Under the pieces are notes generated by a model that saw nothing but the letters and a program-made list of their open reading frames with translations, was not told where the DNA came from and ran no database searches. From an uncultured euryarchaeote (GTDB lineage Archaea > Thermoplasmatota > Poseidoniia > Poseidoniales > Poseidoniaceae), in assembly GCA_937881505.1 (NCBI GenBank), contig CALGEM010000294.1:1-11947 (forward strand): 11,947 nt of DNA, written 5' to 3'. Shown here piece by piece: positions 1 to 6,982 of this stretch; the first letter of the stretch is position 1; every line of letters starts with the position of its first letter. The translations under genes and the position numbers were made by a program.

Positions 1-1458
1 GGATTCGTAGGGGTCGGTTGCATCGCCAAGGAACGACAGTCCTGTTGTGCGTTCTATAATTTCTGCATCGGCATCTGAACCGTTGAAAGCAAGTTCGTAA
101 ATGTGGCCGTCCTTGACCTCACCGTCCATGCTCCACTGCCCATCGGCTTCGGTGAAGGCAGGCAGAGGTTGGACCACATCGTCCATGTGCTGGGAGGCAC
201 GTGCACGTAGCTCAACGCTGATTTCGTCAAGCACGCGATAACACTCGTCGACGATGTTGTCCATGGGGAGTGGTTCCTTGCCACCCGTTCGTCGAGCAGC
301 GAAGGCCGTACCCTGGGCGATGTCTCGGGGACCGATGTCCAAACGGAGTGGCACGCCCTTGATTTCCCAGTCGTAGTACTTCTGACCGGGATGGAGGTCT
401 CGGTCGTCCACCTTGACACGCAAACCACGTGAGCGGAGTTTGTCAGCGACCTCGTGAGCAACGGCGATGGTGTCAACCTCGAGGTTCTTACGAATCATCG
501 GGCAGATGACGACCTGGAAGGGTGCGATCTTGGGTGGCATAATGAGGCCGTTCTCGTCCCCGTGCATGCCGACAACCGCTCCAAGAAGGCGTTCGGACAT
601 CCCGTAGGTGGTTTGGTGGCAGAAGGCCTGCTTGGCGTCCAAGTCTTCGTAAGTCACGTCGAAGGCTTTGGCCCACTGGTCACGGTAGTGGTGGCAGGAT
701 GCCACTTGCAGGGTTCGACCGTTGGGCATAACGGCGTCGATGCCGATGGTGTACCAGGCGCCGGGGAAGGTGTCCCAAACGGGTCGCTTGGCCTTGATGA
801 TGGGCAGACAGAGGTCGTGCATCAGGCGGTCAACGATCTCTAAATCTTCGGCGATTTGTCGGCTGGCATCTTCTTCGTCAACGTGGGCCGTGTGTGCTTC
901 AAAGAAGTGAATTTCACGCACACGGATGAAGGAGCGGGTCTGTTTGGTCTCGTAGCGGAAGGTGTTCACCATCTGGTAAATCTTCAGCGGGAGGTCCTTG
1001 TGCGAGCGAATCCACAACGGGAACATCGTGTACATCGCCGTCTCCGACGTTGGGCGCAGGAACATCGGAATGTCAAGGTCGTTCTCACCTGCGTGCTTCA
1101 CCCAGTAGACTTCCTTCTTGAAACCGCCTTCTTCTTCCTCATCGCGCAGGTCATCGGGATCAACACCCTCCTCTCTGGCTCGCTTCAAGCGAGCGACCAG
1201 TGCATTCTCCTTCTCGAGAAGATTTTCAGGGATGAGCAGCGGGAAATTGACCTCTTCGTGGTTCGTACGCTCCATCTCTGCGTGCGTCAAGGCGTCGATG
1301 AGTTTCATCGTCTTCCAGCCGTAAGGCCGCCAGACGTCCATACCCTTGATGGGGTAGCGCTTGTCAACGAGCTCTGCTGCCTCAACAATGAACGGGTACC
1401 ACTCGTTGAAATTCTCGCTCTTCGACGGAATTCCCCGCTTTGCTTTACGCTGGCCCAT
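1..1458 (-). CDS. proS: Prolyl-tRNA synthetase, archaeal/eukaryotic type (3' end cut by window)
   Basis: This is a class II aminoacyl-tRNA synthetase that charges tRNA-Pro with proline in the cytoplasm. The window holds 486 residues with no stop, so the C-terminal tip (in this family a small zinc-binding/end-Tyr region) lies outside. Visible landmarks are the entry region VDKRYPIKGMDVWRPYGWK (31-49), the RPTSE proline-binding loop (135-139), motif 2 around NTFRYE...FIRVREIHFFEAHTAH (165-192), TFPGAWYT (230-237), HGDENGL near 299-305 and the anticodon-binding domain from about 311 (PFQVVICP...DDRDLHPGQKYYDWE...DIGPRD). The archaeal layout has no bacterial editing insertion. A short acidic insert sits at about 95-113. 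The motif that usually reads like TVHN/TSHxLG is SCHHYRDQ here (254-261). The start is uncertain: ATG at 1458 leaves 25 bp after the upstream stop, while in-frame ATGs at 1500 and 1512 would overlap the upstream gene. No clear ribosome binding site decides between them. Identity is very secure. Confidence 0.97.
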   Translation of the reverse strand, partial: MGQRKAKRGIPSKSENFNEWYPFIVEAAELVDKRYPIKGMDVWRPYGWKTMKLIDALTHAEMERTNHEEVNFPLLIPENLLEKENALVARLKRAREEGVDPDDLRDEEEEGGFKKEVYWVKHAGENDLDIPMFLRPTSETAMYTMFPLWIRSHKDLPLKIYQMVNTFRYETKQTRSFIRVREIHFFEAHTAHVDEEDASRQIAEDLEIVDRLMHDLCLPIIKAKRPVWDTFPGAWYTIGIDAVMPNGRTLQVASCHHYRDQWAKAFDVTYEDLDAKQAFCHQTTYGMSERLLGAVVGMHGDENGLIMPPKIAPFQVVICPMIRKNLEVDTIAVAHEVADKLRSRGLRVKVDDRDLHPGQKYYDWEIKGVPLRLDIGPRDIAQGTAFAARRTGGKEPLPMDNIVDECYRVLDEISVELRARASQHMDDVVQPLPAFTEADGQWSMDGEVKDGHIYELAFNGSDADAEIIERTTGLSFLGDATDPYES

Positions 1459-1483
1459 GATGTTGGGGCAGACTTCGGTTTCA

Positions 1484-1771
1484 TCAAGATGACGCTTCAT
1501 CTTCAGCGCCATCAGCCGACTTGGTCAGTGAGAACAACGCCAGCACAGCGGCAGCGCACCACACCACCTCAAGCACGAGAAAAGCCCACTCGTCAATGAG
1601 AAAGGCACGAACGCCCAACAAGCCAGAACCGAACGCCATGAGAAAAAGGTAGATCGGTTGTTTGCTGTGGAGCACGTTGCGCGTTTCAAGCAAAAACGCC
1701 AGCAAGATGCTCATCATGCCGATGTAGGCAATGGATTCAGAGAGCCAACCGTCTGGGGACAGAGGAATCAC
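1484..1771 (-). CDS. Small three-helix membrane protein, CBU_0592-like
   Basis: This predicted protein of 95 residues has three hydrophobic helices at about 14-28, 40-57 and 62-82 and a short acidic, polar tail (KSADGAEDEASS). The order of helices, the aromatic residues, and a third helix with ExVWxxxAxxxLF resemble the CBU_0592-like small membrane proteins, whose role is not known. I chose the GTG at 1771 because its first bases overlap the TGA of the upstream gene as GTGA. The longer in-frame extension to 1897 reads Arg/Trp-rich sequence that is only a shadow of that upstream gene. If the GTG is not used, the next starts are the paired Met codons at residues 19-20, which would cut into the first helix. 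The gene lies directly before proS and was probably made from the same message. The family call is by pattern memory, not by a search. Confidence 0.75.
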   Translation of the reverse strand: MIPLSPDGWLSESIAYIGMMSILLAFLLETRNVLHSKQPIYLFLMAFGSGLLGVRAFLIDEWAFLVLEVVWCAAAVLALFSLTKSADGAEDEASS

Positions 1772-2457
1772 TTCCTTCGAGTCATCATGAAGAGGCCGCC
1801 GATAAGAACGACCAGGGCGACGATGTCGGGGATACCGATGCCGCCAGCGGTTCCACCAACGCCGTTCATGCTCTCCGAAAGGAGAGAGTAGGACCAACCG
1901 TCCGATTCACCAATTTTGTGGGGACTCATCAAATTCAGGCGAGTTTGTTCATCCCCTCGGCACGTGCCAGCCTCGCAAAGGGAATTGAAGGCGGAGGAAA
2001 AGATGCCAAAGAGGTTCAACACACAAAAGAGCAGCCCTCCGGCGAAAACAAAGCGCAATGGGCTCTGCTTACCTGCTGGGACGGGTGGAATGTTCAGGGC
2101 CATGCTGGGGTCCGGGAGAGGAACACCTGGGGTCGTTGGGGCGACAGGAGCGATGACTTCAACCAACATGTCGGTGGGCGGCGCAACTTCAGTCACCGCT
2201 GCAGGGCTGGAAAGAACCGCGTTGGCGTCCCTTGGCTTGACCGGTTGCACGGCAGCGATTTTTATCCCGTAAATTCGGTCTGCAAGACTGACCAATGTGG
2301 GGTCGTCAGCGATGTCGGCTGCATCGATTTCACCGTCCAACAATTGTTGTAGGCGTTCTTGAATCGACGACAATGACAGGCCTCCGCATGGAATGCGTAA
2401 GCGCTTCCCTTCAAGAAGCCTCCTTTTGGAAGAATCGCACAAATCAAGTGAATTCAA
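1768..2457 (-). CDS. Hypothetical two-helix membrane protein with Pro-rich linker
   Basis: I do not recognise this 229-residue protein. Its N-terminal third (1-67) is charged and looks like a small soluble helical domain (SLSSIQERLQQLLDGEIDAA, then a DDPTLVSLADRIYGIK stretch). Residues 68-130 form a low-complexity Pro/Ala/Val linker. A first membrane helix spans about 132-156, a polar loop with two cysteines (C161 and C166) follows, and a second helix spans about 207-225, ending in the positive tail TRRK. The positive C-terminus suggests a cytoplasmic end, which would put the Cys-containing loop outside and the N-terminal domain inside. The start ATG overlaps the TGA of the upstream gene (ATGA at 2454-2457), and its own stop overlaps the next start (GTGA), so translation of all three is probably coupled. 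The function is unknown. Confidence 0.8.
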   Translation of the reverse strand: MNSLDLCDSSKRRLLEGKRLRIPCGGLSLSSIQERLQQLLDGEIDAADIADDPTLVSLADRIYGIKIAAVQPVKPRDANAVLSSPAAVTEVAPPTDMLVEVIAPVAPTTPGVPLPDPSMALNIPPVPAGKQSPLRFVFAGGLLFCVLNLFGIFSSAFNSLCEAGTCRGDEQTRLNLMSPHKIGESDGWSYSLLSESMNGVGGTAGGIGIPDIVALVVLIGGLFMMTRRK

Positions 2458-3134
2458 GCCTCTTCATCGCTGTACTTGTTGATGAGTTCCTGACTGACCA
2501 GGGCAGCCGAACAGTGCGGGCACCGGTCAGCATGTCCGAGCATGGTGGGTTGGATGGCCAACACTGCCAAGCACGAGGGGCAGGCGGCGAGCATCTCACC
2601 GTCTTGGAGGTTGAAGGAATCCATTGGGTTGAGGTTGAGGTAACCCATTCGGTAGCCAGGGTGCCAGTGAAACATCGCTCTTCGGCTTGATCCAAGGGCG
2701 GCCCATCCCATCAAAAACGCAAGCAGGAGACCCGAGAAGATACCCGATAAGAGCGCCTGCAGAACGTTGGCGAAGGCCAAAATGGCGAACAGCAAACTTG
2801 CGAGGAAGAGAATGCAAACCGCAGGCCAATACGCCCAAGGCTTTCGATTGCGATAGCCACTGTAAATCATCAAGCCTGCAAAGACCCCGCTTCCAAGAAA
2901 CACGGAACCCATCGTACCTTCCAAATAGCCCATCGTGGCAAGGGCTGTGGCGAGCAAATACACCACGATGGCCCCGTCGACGAGAACGATGAAACTCGTC
3001 CCACGGTGAATGTGTGCGATGGGGTCGCTACCGGGCAACGCTGTGGGCGCCGACCCCGCAAGGACCATCTCATCCGCTCGACTGTTGGCCACGATTCTTC
3101 CTCGTGCGAGGGGCATTTGAATCATTTGTTTCAC
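2454..3134 (-). CDS. Four-helix membrane protein with C-terminal zinc ribbon
   Basis: This protein of unknown function has 226 residues from the GTG at 3134. In-frame ATG codons at 3125 and 3116 are equally possible starts, since none has a clear ribosome binding site. After a soluble N-terminus of about 45 residues come four hydrophobic segments at about 48-70, 74-94, 99-121 and 124-147. A cytoplasmic-looking tail follows, carrying CPSC (185-188) and CPHC (205-208). The two CxxC pairs are 16 residues apart, as in small zinc ribbons. Such ribbons often mediate protein or nucleic-acid contacts, but nothing here shows the partner. It is the first gene of the minus-strand run leading to proS and is divergent from coaBC. 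Its stop overlaps the next start as ATGA. The membrane layout and the ribbon are seen directly; any role is open. Confidence 0.82.
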   Translation of the reverse strand: MKQMIQMPLARGRIVANSRADEMVLAGSAPTALPGSDPIAHIHRGTSFIVLVDGAIVVYLLATALATMGYLEGTMGSVFLGSGVFAGLMIYSGYRNRKPWAYWPAVCILFLASLLFAILAFANVLQALLSGIFSGLLLAFLMGWAALGSSRRAMFHWHPGYRMGYLNLNPMDSFNLQDGEMLAACPSCLAVLAIQPTMLGHADRCPHCSAALVSQELINKYSDEEA

Positions 3135-3184
3135 GCCTGGGCTCGAAGCGAAGATGTCTTGACGGTCAGCAGGTTGGCCAGACC
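3135..3184. promoter_or_regulatory. Divergent intergenic spacer (probable promoters for both directions)
   Basis: This spacer of about 50 bp separates two diverging operons: the membrane-protein/proS run on the minus strand and coaBC-trmY on the plus strand. Promoters for both must lie here or reach into the opposing genes. I see no convincing archaeal TATA box, BRE or Shine-Dalgarno sequence on either strand, so the regulatory role is inferred from gene layout only. If the minus gene starts at 3125 or 3116, the spacer grows by 9 or 18 bp. Confidence 0.35.
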
Positions 3185-4387
3185 ATGGCGATGCGTGATA
3201 CCGACGTTGAGCAGAGGGGCGACGCCCTGCTCGGTCAACGCATTGTGTTGGGCATCACCGGCGGAATTGCCGCTGTTGATTCGGTCCGTCTCGCACGAGC
3301 ACTTCGCCGTGAAGGGGCTGAACTGACGGTCATCATGACCAACGCAGCCCAGCGCATCATCACCCCCTTAGCCGTCCGTTGGGCCTCGCAAACCGAGGTC
3401 ATCACCGACTGGGACGGTGACCTGAGTGCGCTCAATCACGCCGATGCTGTCTTGGTTGCACCGGCAACTCGCGACGTGATGGCAAGCCACCTTCACGGCC
3501 TCCAACATGGCCCCTTGATGATGGCCCTCTCGGTTGCTCGTTCAAGAAAAACACCCATCATGATGGTGCCAAGCATGCACCAAGACCTCGCCACCGACCC
3601 GGTCACCGACGACATCGTTGAGGACCTTCGCCAGGAAGGCGTCCATGTTCTGTGGGGGCCGGAGGAGGAAGGAAAGCGAAAAACCCCTGAAGGTGAGCAC
3701 ATCGTTGCGACTTTGGCCCACCTCGCCAACAAAGGCAAACCCGGACGAAAGAACGTGGTCATCACCTTGGGCGCCACCCGTTCAGCCATCGACGATGTAC
3801 GCCACGTGCAAAACACCAGTTCAGGGTCAACCGGCTACGCCCTGGCAGACCACCTTCACAAACACGGCCACGATGTAACCTGCGTTGCTGGGATAACCAC
3901 GGTGCCTGCTCCTGAATGGCTTCCTTTGGTGATCCACTGCCCAACGCCTGAGGCCATGCTAGCTGAATGTATGGCGTTGAGCAACGACCATATCGACGCC
4001 TGGGTTCACGCCGCTGCCGTCTTGGATTACGTGGTTGAAAACGCTGCAGAAGGCAAATTGGCCAGCCAACAAGGAACGTTAACGCTCCCTCTGGTCGAAA
4101 GCCCAAAGCACATCATGGAACTCAAAGAAAAGTGCTCAAGCGCCGTCCGTATTGGCTTCAAACTCGAATCGGGTATCAAACAAACCGACCTCATTCACCG
4201 AGCCTATGCTCAAATTCAGAAAGCTGGTATGACCGCAGTGGTTGCCAATCGGCTCGAAGACCTTGGAAAGCCCAACAAACCACGAGGCTACCTCGTTGAC
4301 CAGCAGGGAGCGCATTTTGTCCTCAATTCTCCACGAAACCTCCACGAAGCCGTTCAAACACTCATTGAACGCGGGAAGGAGGCATGA
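3185..4387 (+). CDS. coaBC: Phosphopantothenoylcysteine decarboxylase / phosphopantothenate-cysteine ligase
   Basis: This bifunctional coenzyme A enzyme joins cysteine to 4'-phosphopantothenate using a nucleotide triphosphate, then decarboxylates the product to 4'-phosphopantetheine. From the ATG at 3185 it has 400 residues, the family length; an in-frame extension to 3014 has no family character. The N-terminal flavin (CoaC) domain shows LGITGGIAAVDS (22-33), the likely catalytic His in NHADAVLVAPAT (84-95) and PSMH (129-132). It ends with EEEGKRK (160-166), which matches the EEGKAK-type loop of archaeal members. The CoaB domain starts at about 188 with TLGATRSAIDDVRHVQNTSSG (194-214), then HAAAVLDY (275-282) and EGKLAS (289-294), including the conserved Lys. 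The motif usually written PATANT reads PATRDV. A second ATG lies at 3191. It heads a two-gene unit with trmY. The assignment is secure. Confidence 0.95.
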   Translation: MAMRDTDVEQRGDALLGQRIVLGITGGIAAVDSVRLARALRREGAELTVIMTNAAQRIITPLAVRWASQTEVITDWDGDLSALNHADAVLVAPATRDVMASHLHGLQHGPLMMALSVARSRKTPIMMVPSMHQDLATDPVTDDIVEDLRQEGVHVLWGPEEEGKRKTPEGEHIVATLAHLANKGKPGRKNVVITLGATRSAIDDVRHVQNTSSGSTGYALADHLHKHGHDVTCVAGITTVPAPEWLPLVIHCPTPEAMLAECMALSNDHIDAWVHAAAVLDYVVENAAEGKLASQQGTLTLPLVESPKHIMELKEKCSSAVRIGFKLESGIKQTDLIHRAYAQIQKAGMTAVVANRLEDLGKPNKPRGYLVDQQGAHFVLNSPRNLHEAVQTLIERGKEA

Positions 4388-5004
4388 ATGTGCGTCGTTT
4401 TGCCGTGGTTGGCCACCGTGCCATGTCGAAAGGAAAACTTCCACTCAACGATTTGGCCAGCGGAGCAGGACGCATGGATGTGCTCATCAGGGCCCTCATG
4501 GCCGGCTTGATGACCAGCCATGGTCTTCGAAAAGACAGCGTGGTGGTGCTGCATCTTCTGGGTGGACCCGGTCCACCTCGCCGCATCAAATTTGACGGAG
4601 AAACGCTCAAAGGATTGCACGCAGATGAGCGTTCTATAGCAGGAACCATCGGCAAGGTCATCGCCACACCTCTCCCACCTATCGGGCATTGGCAACCCAT
4701 CACAGCAGGCATCAGCCACAGCGGTGGAGGATTGGACTTCACCCTGCAGGAGTGGCAAGATGGTACCACGGTACTTCTCGATGCAGAAGCGCCTCGTTTG
4801 TGGAAGCCAAAAGCAATGTTGTTAGCGAATGGTAAAGCAAGCGAAAGAACGGTGAATTTCGTACTCAGTGACGACCAACCGCTTGGTGATGTCGCTACAG
4901 ATGACGTCGTCATTCGTTCACTTGGCGACCAGTGGCTCCAAGGCCACATGGCTATTGGCGTGGTCCACTTTTTGCTTGACGAGGACGTGGAACTCAATCT
5001 CTGA
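4384..5004 (+). CDS. trmY: tRNA (pseudouridine-54 N1)-methyltransferase
   Basis: This SPOUT-class, S-adenosylmethionine-dependent enzyme converts pseudouridine 54 in the T-loop of archaeal tRNA to N1-methylpseudouridine, acting after a pseudouridine synthase such as Pus10. The 206 residues match the family length of about 200. Landmarks are FAVVGHRA (6-13), LNDLASGAGRMDVLIRAL (21-38), SHGLRKDSVVVLHLLGGPGPP (45-65), the ADERS segment (80-84, often PDERS) and a C-terminal FVLSDDQPLGD (159-169), equivalent to the LGDH-type SAM-knot loop, followed by SLGDQWLQGHMAI. The start overlaps the coaBC stop as ATGA, and AAGGAGG ends one base before the ATG inside coaBC, so coupling is likely. No cysteine is present anywhere in the protein. 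Its stop overlaps the end of the convergent surE gene. Confidence 0.93.
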   Translation: MNVRRFAVVGHRAMSKGKLPLNDLASGAGRMDVLIRALMAGLMTSHGLRKDSVVVLHLLGGPGPPRRIKFDGETLKGLHADERSIAGTIGKVIATPLPPIGHWQPITAGISHSGGGLDFTLQEWQDGTTVLLDAEAPRLWKPKAMLLANGKASERTVNFVLSDDQPLGDVATDDVVIRSLGDQWLQGHMAIGVVHFLLDEDVELNL

Positions 5005-5980
5005 ATAACCAACGAGCCCAGCCATCAACGGTGGACTCAAGGCCATGAGCAAGCAGGTCTTCATCAAGAGCAAAGGGGTGACTTTGGGGCCACACGGCCA
5101 AACAGGACAAACTGGCTTTGTTCTCCTCCACAGCGTCACAATCACCCGCCAAAACAGGTGAATGGTCAACGGATGCTGCGCCGATGGTGAAGGTCGCTGT
5201 GGCCGTAGAATCTTCCACATCAAATCGTACGGCATTTCGGTACCATCGCACCCCCAATCGGGTGGTGGCCCACGTACCGTCCCATGTTCCCGGAGCATTG
5301 ATGTTGAGCATCAAATCACCATTGGAGAAGGCCTCAAGCAAAGCTGATTCGGGGTTTTCGAGCCACCGGTCGTCGGTTTCTGGCTTTGGCCAGGCGCTGA
5401 AGTAACCGGTGTCAAGTTGACCGTTTGGCCGACCCAAATTACCCGCACGAAGGGGAAGCACACGGGCCGCTCGCTCAACCACCTCAAGGGTCGCTTCAAC
5501 GGCTTTTTCCATCCCTTCGGGGTCAAAGGACGTGAACGATGAAGCCACGGCAGGCACGCCGTACAAACCGGCCTCTCGAGCGGCCCCCATGGTGCCGCTG
5601 TGATAGGAATCTTGTGAGAGGTTTGGACCGAGATTGACTCCTGATACCACCATTTGCGGGTGAACCCCCGGTACGAGATGGTCAAGACCGCCGTCCAAGG
5701 CCACGATCATCGTATCGCAGGGCGTGCCATCGAGTTCGAAAAGATGGACGGGCGTTTGATGTTGGTCAAGCGACCATGTGGTTAGAAGGTCATCACGGGA
5801 ACGTAGCGGCATGGGTTTCATCAGGTTGATGCGCATACCAGTCGCGGAGTGATTGCCCGAAGGTGCCATGACCACGAGAGGGTAGCCGGCGGCGTGGAGG
5901 GCCTTGACCAACATGGAGAACCCGATGGCCTCAATGCCGTCATCGTTGGTCAACAACAACCAACCGCGTTGACCAGCCAT
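4994..5980 (-). CDS. surE: 5'/3'-nucleotidase SurE
   Basis: This metal-dependent phosphatase removes phosphate from nucleoside monophosphates and related substrates in the cytoplasm. It has 328 residues, longer than the usual 250-270. Family motifs are clear: LLLTNDDGIEAIG (8-20) with the metal-binding Asp pair, APSGNHSATG (39-48), DGTPCD (84-89), VVSGVNLGPN (111-120) and SYHSGTMGAAREAGLYGVPAVA (125-146). The closing DCDAVEENKASLSCL (280-294) stands where other SurE proteins have the T/SD-x-x-A...G-x-x-S-x-T/S-P-L ending. Extra length comes from a loop at about 58-76, an acidic/aromatic stretch at about 197-222 and a tail of about 30 residues. The gene is 9 bp after the EamA gene, and that gene's TGA overlaps the likely ribosome binding site for surE. 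The 3' end overlaps trmY by 11 bp on the opposite strand. The fold and activity are secure; the true substrate is not known. Confidence 0.95.
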   Translation of the reverse strand: MAGQRGWLLLTNDDGIEAIGFSMLVKALHAAGYPLVVMAPSGNHSATGMRINLMKPMPLRSRDDLLTTWSLDQHQTPVHLFELDGTPCDTMIVALDGGLDHLVPGVHPQMVVSGVNLGPNLSQDSYHSGTMGAAREAGLYGVPAVASSFTSFDPEGMEKAVEATLEVVERAARVLPLRAGNLGRPNGQLDTGYFSAWPKPETDDRWLENPESALLEAFSNGDLMLNINAPGTWDGTWATTRLGVRWYRNAVRFDVEDSTATATFTIGAASVDHSPVLAGDCDAVEENKASLSCLAVWPQSHPFALDEDLLAHGLESTVDGWARWLFRD

Positions 5981-5987
5981 GCCCCTT

Positions 5988-5991
5988 CCTC
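5988..5991 (-). promoter_or_regulatory. Ribosome binding site of surE overlapping the upstream stop
   Basis: On the minus strand the end of the EamA gene reads TGAGGAAGGGGCATG. GAGG lies 7 bases before the surE ATG and shares two of its bases with the upstream TGA. This placement supports both the chosen surE start and translational coupling to the EamA gene. Confidence 0.6.
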
Positions 5992-6970
5992 AAGCCGGGT
6001 TGTTTTCATTGTTCGCTTCGGACAAGGACGCTTGTTCAGAGGCAACGACGACGGTCATCAGACCCGCCATCAGAACCAATCCACCCAGCCATGTCCACTG
6101 GCCGGGCACACCTGCGTCAAAGAAGAGCCAACCAATGATGGAGCCCAAGACAGGCTCGAGGGTTACAGCAACAGAGACAATGAGAGGAGAAATATAGCGC
6201 AAACAGGTGTTGAGCCCCGTATGACCCAGTAAACCGGCAACCAAGGCCAGCAACAGGAACCAAACGAAGAACTCACTGTCGACCCATCCAAAGGCGCCGT
6301 ACTCGCCGAAGTCCACTTCAAACTGCCATGAAAACGGCAGCAGCAGCACGGAAGCGATGAGCGTCACTGGAAAAGCGTAGAGGAAAATCGGCAACCATGT
6401 CCGCAAAATTCTGCCCACGACGATGTAGCCAACCACGAACACAGCCCCACCAAAGGCCAACAAATCCCCGAAGAGCGTTGCGGTTTGGTCGCCTTGCGAG
6501 GAACCTGTGTCCATCAACGTGATGGCAGCACCAACAAAGCAAATCACAGCACCAATCGTTTCCATTCGGTACGGAAGACGCACGCCCTCAAACCTCGAAG
6601 CAAAGAGCATCATGCCGACCACGATCACAAGCGGATGTGCGGTCACGAACAACAGCGAATGCGTCAGTGTCGTTTCGTCTAAACTGGCCACCCACGCTCC
6701 AAAATGAGCCGCCAAGGCAACGCCGCTCCAGCACAGAAGTTTCCATGTCTGCTTGCTCTTGAAGCGTTCGGCAACGGCGGTGTCGATGGTCCGAAGTTGA
6801 AACAAGAACAACGGCAACAACACCAGCGACGTCAACTGCAGTCGCCAAGACGCACGAAGCAGGGGCGGAACAGCATCCACATGTTGGAATAAGGCCCCTG
6901 CACTCGAGACACCAAAGACGGCAGCGACGAGAAGGCCCCAAACCCAGCGCGGTGTGCTGGATGACGACAT
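5990..6970 (-). CDS. EamA/DMT-superfamily permease
   Basis: This is an integral membrane transporter of the drug/metabolite superfamily with 326 residues and about ten hydrophobic helices, formed by two EamA repeats. The first repeat covers roughly 10-155 and the second roughly 165-312. The second repeat ends with the typical YISPLIVSVAVTLEPVLGS (259-277) followed by a GxxxxxxxWxGGxxxMxGL pattern, the strongest family mark. A short acidic tail rich in Asn and Glu follows. Members move amino acids, nucleotides, drugs or other metabolites, and the direction and substrate cannot be read from sequence. The gene is 12 bp after the OPT gene and 9 bp before surE, so the three are probably one transcript. 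That context may point to export or uptake of a peptide- or nucleotide-derived compound, which is inference only. Confidence 0.9.
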   Translation of the reverse strand: MSSSSTPRWVWGLLVAAVFGVSSAGALFQHVDAVPPLLRASWRLQLTSLVLLPLFLFQLRTIDTAVAERFKSKQTWKLLCWSGVALAAHFGAWVASLDETTLTHSLLFVTAHPLVIVVGMMLFASRFEGVRLPYRMETIGAVICFVGAAITLMDTGSSQGDQTATLFGDLLAFGGAVFVVGYIVVGRILRTWLPIFLYAFPVTLIASVLLLPFSWQFEVDFGEYGAFGWVDSEFFVWFLLLALVAGLLGHTGLNTCLRYISPLIVSVAVTLEPVLGSIIGWLFFDAGVPGQWTWLGGLVLMAGLMTVVVASEQASLSEANNENNPA

Positions 6971-6982
6971 AACCGTTCACGC

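Noticed and set aside
856..1599. A 247-codon open frame on the plus strand opposite proS.
   Set aside because: It has no family character and lies wholly against the well-supported proS and the small membrane protein gene.
1772..1897. Longer start for the three-helix protein, giving 137 residues.
   Set aside because: The added N-terminus is Arg/Trp-rich shadow sequence of the upstream gene, and the GTGA overlap at 1768-1771 gives a natural start.
3014..3184. An N-terminal extension of 57 residues for coaBC.
   Set aside because: It overlaps the opposing membrane-protein gene and has no match to CoaBC, while the ATG at 3185 gives the normal family length.
3647..3700. The CoaC domain of CoaBC lacks the Cys known from E. 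coli and plant decarboxylases, suggesting a dead enzyme.
   Set aside because: Archaeal CoaBC proteins, as I recall from the Methanocaldococcus member, also have an EEGKAK-like loop here and no Cys. The change is an archaeal family trait and not a sign of decay.
5849..6232. A plus-strand frame across the surE/EamA junction.
   Set aside because: It is antisense to two solid genes and has no recognisable motif.
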